NCBI GenBank assembly: GCA_031841125.1
Contig: CM063107.1
Location: 44,653,497-44,717,496 of the forward strand
Direction: 5' to 3'
DNA from: Acanthococcus lagerstroemiae
Taxonomy: Eukaryota; Arthropoda; Insecta; Hemiptera; Eriococcidae
Length of the DNA stretch: 64,000 bases
Below, piece after piece: positions 1-11,652 of the stretch. The notes below the pieces were generated by a model. The model was not told the origin of the DNA, did not search any database, and worked only from the letters and a program-made list of their open reading frames with translations. How positions within the stretch are numbered: the first letter of the stretch is position 1; each line of letters begins with the position of its first letter. A program made the translations under genes and the position numbers.

Positions 1-3000
1 TATTCATTATATTATTTAATTGAATTGCAGGTAGAGCTAGAAAATGTATTATTTTGTTTTTCGTTTTCGAGCTTTGTTTACTCTTTGAGAAATGTATACT
101 GACGTGCATCGGCGAGTTTCTAACAAATAGAATTTTCTTATAAATTAATTTATCGCCCCGAAGTATGATAAGTAAATCGCTGGCGCGAAAATTACCAATA
201 TATATTCGCGCTGGCAGCGAAACTGTACACAAACTGATGAGATGATGTCGCAGTGGTGTAAAAGCATTGTGTCGGTGGTGCAAATAAGGAGAGAACAGGC
301 AGTAAAACCGCACATCTCCGGGGGAACGAGAGATTCAAACTCGTAAATGCACAGAGACGTATTACAAGCTTATGATATATTTATGTGTAAAATCACTGAA
401 AACTGTTTTTGCGAGTTATAGTTCTCTTGGTCGTGATTTTCCAACTCATTTGTGTGTGAGAAGGAAAAATTACTACGAAAAAAATATCAGGTGTATGTGT
501 GTGGGAGTGTCTGTTATTTCAGAAATTTCGGAAATTAGACTAACGATCCCCCAGCAAAAATTATTACCTGATTTGATTTTTATGATTTTTTGAAATATAT
601 CTACAGGACTTCCATCGGCCTTGAAGGTTAACATGCACGGAGAGAGAATTTTTAACTAGAATTCAGATAAATTTCTGATATTCATCGATTTCACGTACTC
701 TAACTGAACATTTTTTGATATAATTATTGTAATTGTTACCAGAATATAGCGAGAATTACCAGCATTTTCAGTTCAATAGTGCGTGTAATTGCTGAACATT
801 AAAGACCTACCAGAATTCTGTAGTGATATTTAATCAAACAGTTCTTCTTAGTGTGTGGAATTTATGTAAACATTTTTCAAGAAATTGCTTTTGGGCCAAG
901 AAAGCTCCTGCCAAGGACGATGAGGTGCTCACCGCTAACGTGTATTAGAAATGAATATAAAATTTCAAACATTTCAAAAAAATAAAATATAAAATAGTTC
1001 CAAAATTCAAAGTTGAATGAATTTTTGGGACATTTTTGAAAATAAATGTATAAAAACTAAAATTGAAAAAAATTCTGTTCCTCCAACAAATATTTGTTTT
1101 TTCGGACCGGGGGGGGGGGGTATTTAATTTTTAGTGCAGATTGCAAATGCGTACACTGAATTTAAATTGAATTTGAACCTCTGCTGATACATTTTTCAGA
1201 ATATTGTGTACTTTCCAAGGTCGCCTCTGTCCAGAAGAATCAGGTAGTCGCCACTAATTTGTTCCAAAAATAGATGAAATTGTAAACGTCTTCAACAAAA
1301 ACGAAAGAAAACATTGTTCATACATTCACAAAAGAATTTTTGGAAGATTTTTGAAAGAATAAACTGATTCTGAAAGATTTTATTCAAAATTTTTTTCACC
1401 GAAGAAAGTTTGGTTCTCGAGAGAAAAATTGATCTGATTGCTGATGCTGGTTCAGAACATGTACTGTAAATCCCCCCTTCCTCCTAATTTACTGTTTTAG
1501 TATATCAAACGGTTCTGAATAAAACGATAAAAGCAACGCAGACATCAGTTTCGGTCTTAAAATCTTAATTACAACCTTTTTACCGTCGAGAATTACGCTC
1601 TGTAACTGCTGAGCATGAGTCTTCGATCGTGAAGAAAAAGATGATTTCGCGAGAAAAAAAAGTTCGCAAAAACACTGTTTGAATGCGGGTATTACAAAAA
1701 GTTTTTTTTTTTTCAGGGAAATAAAGGATTAAAAAGAGAGAAAAAAAAAGTTTATTTTCTGTGAAAGGAATCAGCAAAGTCTCTGAAATATCTCAAAAAC
1801 TGTTTTTTGATCAACTTGCTGAACAGTTTTCGAATTCTTTTGCATTTTTGGGAGAAGGTACAAATAATATGTACTCGTACTTTGCAGTTGTAATTTTCAT
1901 GAGATGGATCTAGAAAATTGGCTTAAGATATATTTTTTTAGGCTTTCAGCGCATTTAATAGAAGGTACGATCGCCGTTTCTAATTATTGGAGGTTGGAAG
2001 TCGTCGATGAGAGATCCTGAAATAATAATGAAATACTACAGCTGGACAACTAAATGCTGGCACATCTTGATTTTTTAATTTTAATTTTAATTTTCTAACT
2101 CAAGAATAAATGAAATAAAAAAAGAGTACTTGATGGTCGCATGTACTGTTTCAAGAGTACGTTTGATAATCTTAAAAAGTTATCCTGTGGGGCTTACAAA
2201 CTAATTATGTATTAACTTGTAAAGACCGTAATACAGAAAAGCAATTTATCGAATACCAATAAAATTTATGTGGGTGAAGTGAGACATCTCGGAGTCTATG
2301 TTTGTTGATCTTGCACGTAATTGAATGCTCTGGTGGCGAGGAATAACGATTTTAGTATTTCAGAATCGGGCGCGTGGGTTCGTCGATGCGTTACGTGGAG
2401 CGCCAAGCGATGACAGCCGCGTCGCGTATGGGCGCGCTCGGACGTGTGTTTCGAACTTTAGCCTCAGATCAGCACCGATTTGGCTGAAATCTCTAAGGGT
2501 TCTTTTTGACACTGAAAAGACAAACTCGAGGAGGGGGAACGAGCGATAAAAAATGAAAGGAAAATAAGTAGTACCTGCCCTACTGTAAATCAAGGTTGAA
2601 TTTAATACACATTCGGAATCTGCTTTAAAAATCGAATGTAAATTTTTTTCAGAAACCAACGTTTTTGAACAATATTGAATTTTTTTCAAATTTCAGTTGT
2701 CGTGCACTTTAATTTTAAAACTTTCAAAAATTCAAGTCTGAACTGAGGAATAACTTTTTTTGATGAAATTGTTTGAAATTTAATGTACTTCTGAGATATG
2801 TTAGTGATGAACAAATGATCGTTCTCGGAAGGGGAAATCTTGCGCTATAAGTTGTGGCCTGAAAATCTCCAACATGTTGATGAAAAACAAGTCCCGGACA
2901 GACTGTCCATAAAACGCTGATCCGTATACAACGTATTAATAAAACCAAAAAAGAATGAGTTAAAAAAAAGGGAGGGAAACAAAAAGTATACAAAAAAGGA

Positions 3001-3250
3001 AAAGGCAGAAAAATCAAGGAAAAGAAAATCGCCACTGGGTGACAGTTGGTGTCAGGGAAACATCCTGGAAAAAAAAGCTGCTCTCGAATCTGCGAAAAAC
3101 CCTGTTTGCACTTCTCCTCGCAGAGAAAAACAAAATATTCAATATGCTGGGTCAGTACAGAATCAAAATCTATTCATATCGACGTAAGGAAACCCACAAG
3201 GAGCATTAGGCTGTACTTGAAGTGTAATTGCTAAAAACTGAATTATTTCA

Positions 3251-3445
3251 TCAGTCCGAGCCCTGGAATCCGCCCTTTCGAGTATTACCTCAGAGACGTC
3301 GGGGAGGCTGTTAGGCGTCTTAGCCCTCTTCTATTCTTGCCGAAAACCCGGCCTAGGTCAAAATGTAGCGAGTTACTACGTGGGCTCGAACCCAGGATTT
3401 CCTGATTCCGAGACCAGCGCCCTATCCACTCGGCCAACCAGACCC
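3251..3445 (-). mobile_element. tRNA-derived SINE, copy A
   Basis: Read on the minus strand, the element starts GGTCTGGTTGGCCGAGTGG (polymerase III A box) and has GGGTTCGAGCCC (B box) about 45 bp further on. It continues with ACTCGCTACATTTTGACC and ends GGGCGGATTCCAGGGCTCGG. The same order of blocks recurs at 16079-16215 and 17700-17900, which defines a dispersed family with a tRNA-like head and an unrelated tail. It is not a functional tRNA, because acceptor-stem pairing is not evident. Confidence 0.85.
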
Positions 3446-3492
3446 TTACTCGGCCAGCTAGACCCCTACTCTGCCAACCAGACCTCTTACTA
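3427..3492 (-). repeat. Triplicated SINE head
   Basis: At the 5' end of SINE copy A, three tandem units of about 20 bp occur on the + strand: ACTCGGCCAACCAGACCCTT, ACTCGGCCAGCTAGACCCCT and ACTCTGCCAACCAGACCTCTT. Each is a version of the A-box region of the SINE head. The other two SINE copies have a single head. Confidence 0.8.
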
Positions 3493-3740
3493 CTGGGTAT
3501 ACTTGAGCGAAACCCGTAACGCTCCCCCGACACGCTCGAAAACCATAAGGTAACGCTCCCCCCGACACGAAGCCAGTCCGTATGTAGCTCCTCATGGTGA
3601 CAATTCAGTTCAGTGGTTGACATTTCCATGGAAATTTTCTTCCAGCCATGCGCTCATTAATCTTGATCTTCGTTGCGCCCTCCTGGAGCGACTACAGTCT
3701 GCAGCTGTGTTGTGAATAGAAATTTTCATGGACTCTTTAC
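3493..3740. repeat. Dispersed repeat R1, copy 1
   Basis: Shares ordered blocks with 52676-52885: GGGTATACTTGA, TAACGCTCCCC, CACGCT, a second TAACGCTCCCCCCGACAC, AAGCCAGTCC, a TTTCCATGGAAATTT palindrome followed by TTCCAGCC, and CGACTACAGTYTGCAGC. It abuts SINE copy A. There is no coding signal. Confidence 0.75.
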
Positions 3741-4239
3741 CGACTTTTTTTCTATTAGGGCACGATAGCATATGAAATATTACACTACGTGTTTCTGTAG
3801 GAAACACGTATTTTTAATCAATTTAGATAATTTATCTAGGAAGCCTACCCCTGCCTGTTCCCCTGCTGTGCCGTAGTGATAAAATTTCTTCCAACCATTT
3901 CAGAAACAGCAATAGGTATGAAACTGAACGCACAAGGCAGTGAAGCATTCGAGTATATCCGAAGTGTCAAAAAGTATGCCCATATTATGGAAAATAACGA
4001 TAGTTCATAATGATTGTGAAACACATACATTTTATGCAGCAATGTAATATTTGATACTTTCCGGTCTTTTGGAATAACCCCTGGAGGTTTCAGTTTGAGA
4101 ATTTTGTTGGGTGGGGGGGGGGGAGGTTAAAACTTTCAAAGAGTTGCAGCAGATAGAAGAGAGCGAAAACGACTGCTGGAAACGTTTGTTCTTCAGGGGC
4201 CAAAGATCAGCAAATTGAAATGTCAAAGTATTATAGGTA

Positions 4240-5327
4240 GGATAAATCGTCCATTTTTGGCCAGGTTTCTTATAAATTTTCTAGCAAATAAGGACTGCGT
4301 AACGCTGGGAATGTGATTTTTGCACTATGAAATCAATGAACACTGCCGTGTATATCGCGTGTCGTATTTCAAGTTTACGTTACCCATTCTTTTAAAAAAA
4401 ATTGATCTGTGCCGGACTTCAAAACTTCAGTGATTTCTTATCAAAGCTCTTAAGAATCCAGCAATTGGAAAGATCGTCATACAACAAACACTTCCAGGCG
4501 GTAATTGCATTAGGCAATGTATTTTTCTACTTATTCATAGTATTACTCACGGATATTGATTTAAAAAGTTGGTTTTTACTGTTTTTCATTAATTAAGAGG
4601 CATGGCCAAGTGAGGGTCTTGGATTTGATGATTTCACCATCTTTGGCCCGCAACCTGTCCAAAGATGGGTACAGTGCTAATCCATTTGTGGCCACCCTTT
4701 GTTATGAACTAGTTAGAAAGGCTGGAAATTTCTCATAAAATTCGCAGATTCTGGTCATGTCACTACTAAAGTGTCGGACAAAAAGTAAGAAGAAACGTAC
4801 CAATAATTTTTAAGCAATTTACGAATAAAAAATGTCGCACCAGAAATGTAAGATTTATTTTTATGAATAATATGAATATGAAATGCAACTTTTATTACGT
4901 TGGAAGTATTATTTTTTCACGAAGAATACGTCTAATATCTTCTATTTGTACCCTCCCCTACTTTCCAAGCGTATTTCAGCTTAAACGTGTAATTCTGTCC
5001 TGAAAATGAAATATAATCCATGGGGCCAAAAAATGGTAATGAAGTGGGCCGTAGATGACAAAACTGGCCAAAGATGGGTGTTTGAGGTTGGGCCATAGAT
5101 AGCAAAACTGGCCAAAGATGGGTGTTTCAGGTTACAATTTTTCTATTTTCAGTTACTAGGCTAGTAAACCATTTTTATAAGAGCAGACGAACAAAGTCTC
5201 TCAGTCCTTCAGAACATAAGCAATGATGATGAGACAAATTTCAAGGAAGAAAACTGATTTTGTATTCTTAAATGGCGTTCAAAGTTAAAGAATCTCCTTA
5301 ACCTAGCCAAAAGTGGACGATTTACCC
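4240..5327. mobile_element. 1.09-kb TA-flanked inverted-repeat element with iterated GGCCAAAGATGGG
   Basis: The left terminus GGATAAATCGTCCATTTTTG and the reverse complement of the right terminus, GGGTAAATCGTCCACTTTTG, extend to a 28-bp imperfect inverted repeat (25 matches). Both ends are flanked by TA. The body repeats a word related to the terminus: GGCCAAAGATGGG at about 5066 and 5110, in a 44-bp tandem pair, plus related words at 4637 (inverted) and 4657. No transposase reading frame is present, so it is non-autonomous. TA flanks suggest the IS630/Tc1/mariner group, but that assignment is inference. Confidence 0.75.
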
Positions 5328-5494
5328 TATGCTATGATATCCTCAATAAAGGTATTTTGGTTTGGTTTTTATTTGACTCCATGATCAACTGGACAAGAAG
5401 CTGTTGCCTATGGTAGACCCATAAGCCAAAATTTTTCCTAAGAATTCAAACAGTAGTTTTAGACCATGAAGAAGATCTGAGAGGAGGATTCCTA

Positions 5495-6726
5495 ATTTCC
5501 AAAATTTCTGAAATGACGGACACGTTCGAGTCCCATGTCGCAGGGAGCTAATTTGAGCAAATATGAGGGATGGGGAACGACTACCTTCGAATTTTTCGCC
5601 AAAAATGCTAGTGTGGCGAATGAAGTATGAGAACGCGCATTGTCATAGTGCAGCATCCAATTCTTCGCACGCCGAAGTTCGGGGTCTTTTGAGCCTAAGG
5701 CTCTCTTGCAACCATCCCAAAACAATCGCAGTAGACGCTTGAATTCACAGTTTGAACCTGTGGTACAAAGTCCTTATGTAAAATGCCCTACGAGGAGCAT
5801 GCTCTTCACACTTCACATTTCTTTACTCTTGCCTGCATTTCTTTGGTCTCAGTGAATTCACGCTTTTCCACCGACTCGATTGTTGTTTTGTTTCTGGATC
5901 ATATCCGTAAATCCCATTTTTACCTCCGGTAATCACTTCAGATGGGGCATTTGCATCGTCTGAAGCAGGCTCTTTGGATTCTTTGCTGCTTCTGATCGGC
6001 AGTCAACAATCTCGGTACTAATGTGCTGCAATGCGATACATGCCCAATTCTTTAGTCCAGATTCGTTGGCATGTTCCGTAACCAATTTCAAATTTATTGG
6101 CAATATCCTAAATGGTCTGGCGTCGACCTCCACGGATGCAGTTTTGAATTGCGGGATGTTTTCTGGCGTCCTGGATGTGGAAGGTCGTCTGCTTCATGCA
6201 TTATTTGCAAGCTCTACCCTGTCGGCCTTAAATCGCCCATATTACTGGCTCTGTAAACTTCGTACAGGTATGCTCGCTGCCGTTTTTATTTTTCCATTTC
6301 CCGTGCAACCTCGATCGTTGCTCCCGACGTGTTCTGCGATGCGTTCGCTTGTCATCGGAAAAAGTAAGGATCAGAATGGCGAATGTGCACGCCCATACGA
6401 AGCTTACAGAGCCTTACATACCACTCGCAAACTTGTGTTTGCTTTGTCAATCATTTCATATACGTCTCACTTGCATCTCTTCCCAGATTAAAACAAAATT
6501 TAATGAAGCATTGCTCTAATTTTTCGTTCATTATGAAAATCGTAGGAAGTACAAGTGTAACAGTACAAAAACAAATGTAGAGTGGCCGCTGTTGAGCTGA
6601 TGAAGTTGAAACTTGCAACGTAAACTTGGAGGGCATCTATCTGTCCTCTCCCACCGTCACGTCCTCAAAGTTACTATGTTTTTATTTTACAGCGACCGTC
6701 CGGGAACTTCTGAATCGCACCTTGTA
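5495..6726 (-). pseudogene. Broken mariner transposase
   Basis: A Tc1/mariner-superfamily transposase relic on the minus strand. The N-terminus near 6531 reads MNEKLEQCFIKFCFNLGRDA. It is followed, in shifting frames, by RRPSTSRTPENI, then DIANKFEIGYGTCQRI (the HTH region), then ITGGKNGIYGYDPETKQQSS, where the family has an Asp-Glu catalytic region. Near 5520-5680 come HYDNARSHTS, FLAKNSKVVVPHPSY and LAPCD. The HDNA-type Asp is retained, but the ITGDE Asp is replaced by Gly-Gly. Several frameshifts and stops make it inactive, and the last ~70 residues are missing. A candidate 5' terminal repeat, CAAGGTGCGATTCAGAAGTT on the minus strand, ends at a TA at 6725. No matching 3' terminus was found near 5350-5490. 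Confidence 0.92.
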
Positions 6727-8049
6727 TAATATTAAAAAATCGCCCACGAACAAGAGGGGCGAAAGCTCGCAAATTTTATTTAAATCTTTGGTTGTGGAAA
6801 AAGAAGTGATACAGTAACGCTGCACGGGCGCGGCTGTGAAATCGAGTGTAAAGAAGTGCAATATGGATAAGAGAACATTTTCTAATATGTTTAGTGAAAT
6901 GAGCGCTTTGATGTTGGTAAAGAACGCGCGGGAAAAATTGTATCCGCGTAGGAAAAAGAAAATCGAATTCGGAACGTGTATATATGCTTACAGTAATACA
7001 TATAGAGTATTACGGACAGAAATCTGGGAGAAAAAGTACATTACAGTCGGGATTTCTGTATAGACGAATATACGAACGTTTTACAAAATAATTCATCATT
7101 ACAAAGAAGTAATTTTTTCTCTCAGAAATGCGAATACCCGAAATTGTATTTTCGTTTCGCGTTTATCGAATTACGAGACGTCCGTCTTATTATCGTAATC
7201 CTTTTCTCGTTTGAAGCATTTTTAGAGCGAACAGAAAATCCACTTTCGCTGCGAGCGAGCCTGGATGTGGATGAAAAGAAACGTGTAACAGATTTTTCCT
7301 CGCGAGCGGTGGTCTTTAATTTGTCATACGAGTTTTGTACATCTGCGGCAATATACTCGCCTCGTATACGTGTATACGAAAAGAATAGAAGAAATTATCT
7401 TTTAACGAATTAATCATCGAATTTTCCATTAAAAATGAGCGCGGGAAAAGGCGGCAGCGGCGAGGGCGGCCTTGTCTCGTGTGCCTCTGTCGCTTATTGC
7501 CGCGCCGTGTTTCCCTCGGCCGTTTTCAACGTCTATATTATGTCGTAATAAAAATATTGTCAACCCGTGCTGGAATTCGGCCAGCAAATTTATGATCATG
7601 GCGTTTAATTTTGTTTCGACCAATTTAATTTATCGAAAATTGAAACCGAAGCGTGATAGAAAGCAGCACACCCGCTGTAAAGAGTTTTCGGATGAGTTAA
7701 TCGCGGAGAGTCGCGAAACCTGTTCTCGCGGCTTGTATAGAAATTTTACGAGCTCTTTTTTGTTTAATGATTGGAAAAATTGCAACGCAGTGTCTGCTTG
7801 ATAGCGGTGCTCTTCTCGTCCCGCAAGATGCCCTGAAATATCGGGTAGTAGAATAGTTTGTGGTGGAAAGGCAATAAGTATTCGAAAATAAGTAGCAGAT
7901 GTTCCTGTGGGCTAGAATGTTAGAGAGGTGGAGTTGACAAACGTGAGCTTAACTCATCCAAATCTTGGGACTATCTCTCTCAGAGGATTGAATTTCATCC
8001 TTTATGGAGATGCGAATGGCTACGGACCTGTTGACTTTTTTCAATTTAA
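6727..8049. other. Unique, locally CpG-rich DNA with no supported gene
   Basis: Around 6820-7800 the sequence is richer in CG dinucleotides than its surroundings, for example GGCGGCAGCGGCGAGGGCGG at 7450. Reading frames of 60-110 codons occur, but none shows recognisable homology or convincing splice context. It could be a conserved intronic regulatory segment or simply DNA not degraded by repeats. Confidence 0.3.
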
Positions 8050-8700
8050 AAAAAAAAAATCTTTATTAAACAGCAATTCATGCAGTTACAAAGTTCTTTT
8101 TCGGCGGAGACGTAACGCGTCTTAAATTACTTTTGGTACAACTTTATTCTTCTGGCTTGTCATCTCCTCCACCTTCCCGATGGTCATCCATTTTTAGGCA
8201 AATGCCTCCTCATGAGTCGCCCATTTCTTCCTATCCCATGCTAATTTTTCCACGTTATCCCTACTTACTGGACTACTTCATCACGCCACCTCTCCCCGAC
8301 CTTCCTTTCAATCTTCTTCCTTCTCTTGACGTCCATTCTGCTATCTTCTTGGTTTACCTTCCCTCCTGCCTGGCTATATGACCTGCGTAACTCCACTTCA
8401 ATTCTTTGATTGTGTAGCCCATGCCTCTTCTAGTTCTTGCTCTAATCTTTGAGTTTTCTATTTTGCCTCATTTCTTAACATTCGTAATGCTCCCCTCAAT
8501 CGCTCGCTGGGTAACTTGGAGTCCAAGCACGTTTGTCTCAGTTGCTGCCGAGATTTGACTTCCGTATGTTAGTACCGACTGAATACAACTCTCCCATAGC
8601 CTTTCATCTTTATCGGTATGTTGCCTTTAATATGTTCTTCTGTGCCGAATATGCTTTCCACCCGTTGGTTATTCTCGTGAATTATATTGCTCTGTAATTC
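8050..8700 (-). pseudogene. RTE-like LINE 3' remnant
   Basis: Minus-strand frames recover the C-terminal part of a non-LTR reverse transcriptase: SCIQSVLTYGSQ, then RRGMGYTIKELKWSYAGHIAR, then RQEKEED with basic residues. The LTYG-Q and K-W-YAGHIAR motifs are typical of RTE-clade elements. Several frameshifts and stops break it. A run of A/T at 8046-8060 lies at the 3' end. It is truncated at its 5' end near 8700. Confidence 0.75.
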
Positions 8701-8732
8701 TAGGGGTTGAGCTCCCCCCCCCCATCCATTAA

Positions 8733-8962
8733 GGTGGGTCAACACGAGGATGATCAACTTGTTCTGCTTGGATGATGAGCCAGTCAGCCAGTGTGGAGCT
8801 GTGGACGTTGTGATGATCAACTAAGTGCAGCTGCGCAGCCATGATCAGCCTTTCATTTTCAATCGACCTGATATCTGTCTGTTTCAGAAAGATGATGGTC
8901 AGCCCAGGCTGATCATCTAAGCGAAACACGCTGATCATCCTTGATCATTGTGTGGACCCACC
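8733..8962. mobile_element. 230-bp MITE with iterated TGATCA
   Basis: The termini are GGTGGGTCAACAC on the left and, reverse complemented, GGTGGGTCCACAC on the right. The left flank is TTAA. The body repeats the palindrome TGATCA, or a one-base variant, at least six times, mostly towards the two ends. The terminus resembles those of the TTAA-flanked units at 31639 and 38789. It has no coding capacity. Confidence 0.75.
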
Positions 8963-9317
8963 AAGGCATATTACTTTTGATTTTAGGAACGTACATGTGC
9001 CATTCTCTCTAAAAATGTAAGGTAGTTTCAGAACCGCGTTTTGGGTCAAATTTTAAATTCATTACGGAATTTTTAAATTTTTTCGTCTTTGGTAAAAATA
9101 CCAGGTAAATGACTCCTGTGATTTTTGCTAATTCCAGTAACCAAGGTGTTCTGCATTTGTGGAAAACACTATGGGGCCTGTAGAAGATAAGAAGTGAACT
9201 TTAAAACGGAATCCAGTGAAAAAGAAAAATAGATAGAACAAAACAGTCTGATGAAACAATCCATTAGCGCCTTACGCCTTATACTTGCTAGAAAGCTAGA
9301 AAAAGAATTCACATTTT

Positions 9318-9606
9318 CAGGGACGTACCGAAGAGTTTTTAGGGGGGGGGCAAACATTGTGAAAGTCCCAACTGACTCAACTCAAAATTCCCAAGTATCA
9401 AAGCAGAAAAAAAACCTTTCGAATTATCGGATTTTTCCAATTGACTCAACTAAAAATTCCCAGTATCAAAGAAAGAAAGACAAAAAACCCTTTGATTTGT
9501 TGGATTTTCCTGACTCCGCCTGACTGAAATGGTTAATTTTCCCAACTGCTGAGTGAAAATTTCCTACCGGGGGGGGGGGGGGCAATTGCCCATCGGTACG
9601 TCCCTG
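9318..9606 (+). mobile_element. hAT-type MITE, CAGGGACGTACCGA family, copy 1
   Basis: The terminal inverted repeat is CAGGGACGTACCGAAG on the left and CAGGGACGTACCGATG on the right (reverse complement). The 8-bp flanks CACATTTT (9310-9317) and TACATTTT (9607-9614) agree at 7 of 8 positions. CAG-type ends with an 8-bp duplication are the hAT hallmark. Poly-G and poly-C blocks lie just inside both termini. The body carries two units of about 85 bp beginning near CCAACTGACTCAACT and containing AATTCCCA-GTATCAAAG. Confidence 0.88.
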
Positions 9607-9824
9607 TACATTTTGAAAATAAACGGAAAAATACGACGTACAAGTAAGAATAATAGATTTCGGGTGTTGTTTTTTTTTTTGGGGGGGGGGGGAATAAAAT
9701 AGGAATAAGCCTCGTGACCAAGTCAGTAAGGAACGATCAGTGACAGATCCACTGACGTAAAATAGGCGTCGCCTTTGTTAGGTTTCATTCAGAGGTAACG
9801 CACACGAGCCCAGTTATGTGTCAG

Positions 9825-9972
9825 CAGGCGCGGATTTAGAAAGAACAGATAGGGGGGTAGCGGCGGTGACCTTCGTGGCCTGTTTATTCCTTTTTTCCCC
9901 CTATTATTGCGTTAAAAATATTCAGCCGATGGAGGGGCCATGTACCCTGTGGCCTCCCTGGATCTGCCACTG
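9825..9972. mobile_element. 148-bp hAT-type MITE with perfect target duplication
   Basis: The ends are CAGGCGCGGATTTAGAAAG on the left and CAGTGGCAGATCCAGGGAG on the right (reverse complement). They are flanked by a perfect 8-bp direct repeat TGTGTCAG at 9817-9824 and 9973-9980. Confidence 0.88.
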
Positions 9973-10591
9973 TGTGTCAGAGTAGAATTCTGAATTTTGG
10001 GACGATGTCACGACTACTGAATGTGTTTGAAAAATCAGAAATTTCTTGTTTCTCGAACTCAGATTACTACATTTAGGAACGTCGAGAGCTCTATCGGTGT
10101 GGGGGAGGAGTGATGGAAGTAAATCGTCGAAATAACCAACTTGGCAAAAAAGTTTTGATGCAACCGAAAACAGAAAGAAAACTTATGTTTTGCTGACTGA
10201 TATTCAAAATACCGACTAAATTGTCGAAACTTGCCAAAAATTGTCTACTCGGTAGAAAACAGTTGAACGGTTTTTGTTTTGCAAACTGGTGGTCTAGACT
10301 CTAGAGTGCCGATTAAATGATCGAATTTGTCGAAAAATGTGCCGACTCCGAAGATTACGATAACTCCAAATTTGAAAGAACGAATGAAAATGCGGATGTT
10401 CACTCTTCAAATGTTGCGAACTCCCTCGTGGTAGGCTGTCCCCCACCACTGCAAGTGTCTACATAAAAGATACGGCATCTTTATTTAAATTGGATTGTGC
10501 AATTACTTATGTATTTGTGAAAAATGTCCTTCCTGGCTGCCCCCGTCTACATTATTCATGGATGATTTAGGGAATGGACCAAAATAATTAG

Positions 10592-11108
10592 GACCTGGTT
10601 CATAAAGTGCCCTTTGTCCAAAACAGCAAAGTTTGGGAAATCGGAAAAACCTTCCCATTCGTTATGTGAGATTGGTAACATTGATTTGATTGTTAATGGG
10701 AAGTTGGGGTATAGTAGGAGCACTGTTTAAGTTTGAAAACTGTCGTCCTTATAGTCTTCGAGCTGTAGGGCAACCAAGTGGGGAAAGTTGTGGACTAAGG
10801 GCAGTTTGCGAAAGGAAGATACGTGAACTCTCGATGAATGTCCCAAAATCGTTCTGACAGTGAAAAATTTTCGTCTTATCAGTCCTGATAATGCATGTCA
10901 ATCTACCGTATCTAGCTTGGTAAACATAAACAGTACAATTTTACTCTCATCAGCTTTCCTTAGAACAATATACTCGAGTTTGATCCTGTTCAATGAGCGA
11001 AAAAAATAATCTGTAACATCTGAGAGATGCGTAATGACCCTCTTAATAAAATGGCGCTAAAAACCGTCTTTGATAATTTTGGACTACGGGCACTTTGTGA
11101 ATCAGGTC
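10592..11108. mobile_element. 0.52-kb inverted-repeat element with internal terminal-repeat copy
   Basis: A 31-bp imperfect terminal inverted repeat: left GACCTGGTTCATAAAGTGCC, right (reverse complement) GACCTGATTCACAAAGTGCC. An internal relative, GGACTAAGGGCAGTTTGCGA, lies at 10792. No obvious target duplication and no coding region were found. Confidence 0.7.
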
Positions 11109-11652
11109 TTTGATTTGAAGTTAATTATAAAACTTAAGTTTTGGTTCAGGTTGGTGAGAACAGTAACATATATGGGGTTTTGAAAATTGAAAATTTTCTT
11201 TTCAAGGTATATAAATATTTTTTAAACTGTTTATGAATGAACTATTCTCGTGTAATAGATTGTAGGTATTGTAAAAATTTGATTACAGTCCAGAAAAATG
11301 ATGAAATGGTCATTTAACCAGTCGAAGAGTGAAGATTTTAGTTGGACATTTGCTTTGAAAATGGCCCATATTTTAAAAACTAAAAGGTGAATGAATTTCC
11401 CTCTGCATACACTTAACATTTATTAGAACAAAGTCCCAGCTTCTAAAACTAGATAATTGTTCGTATCAACTCCCAGAGTCAGATTAAATCCTTTAAAATT
11501 ACCGTAACAAATCCTCTGGCAAATCTAAAATTTCGTTCTTAAAAAGACTATAAGCTCCTTGGCAAGCAAAAATCTCTCAAATGGTTGGCAATAAATGTAT
11601 TTGAAGGTAAACATTTTTGACTTGAGACGCTCTCTTTCCTGTTGGGAGCGTA

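Noticed and set aside
3427..3492. CRISPR-like short repeats
   Set aside because: Three contiguous diverged 20-bp units with no spacers in a eukaryotic SINE; no CRISPR context anywhere in the window.
6021..6491. 156-codon + strand frame
   Set aside because: Antisense shadow of the mariner relic.
7472..7801. 109-codon + strand frame in CpG-rich DNA
   Set aside because: No homology, low-complexity basic composition, and frames are open on both strands, as expected from CpG-rich sequence.
8133..8381. + strand 82-codon Pro/Ser-rich frame
   Set aside because: Antisense shadow of the LINE remnant at 8050-8700.
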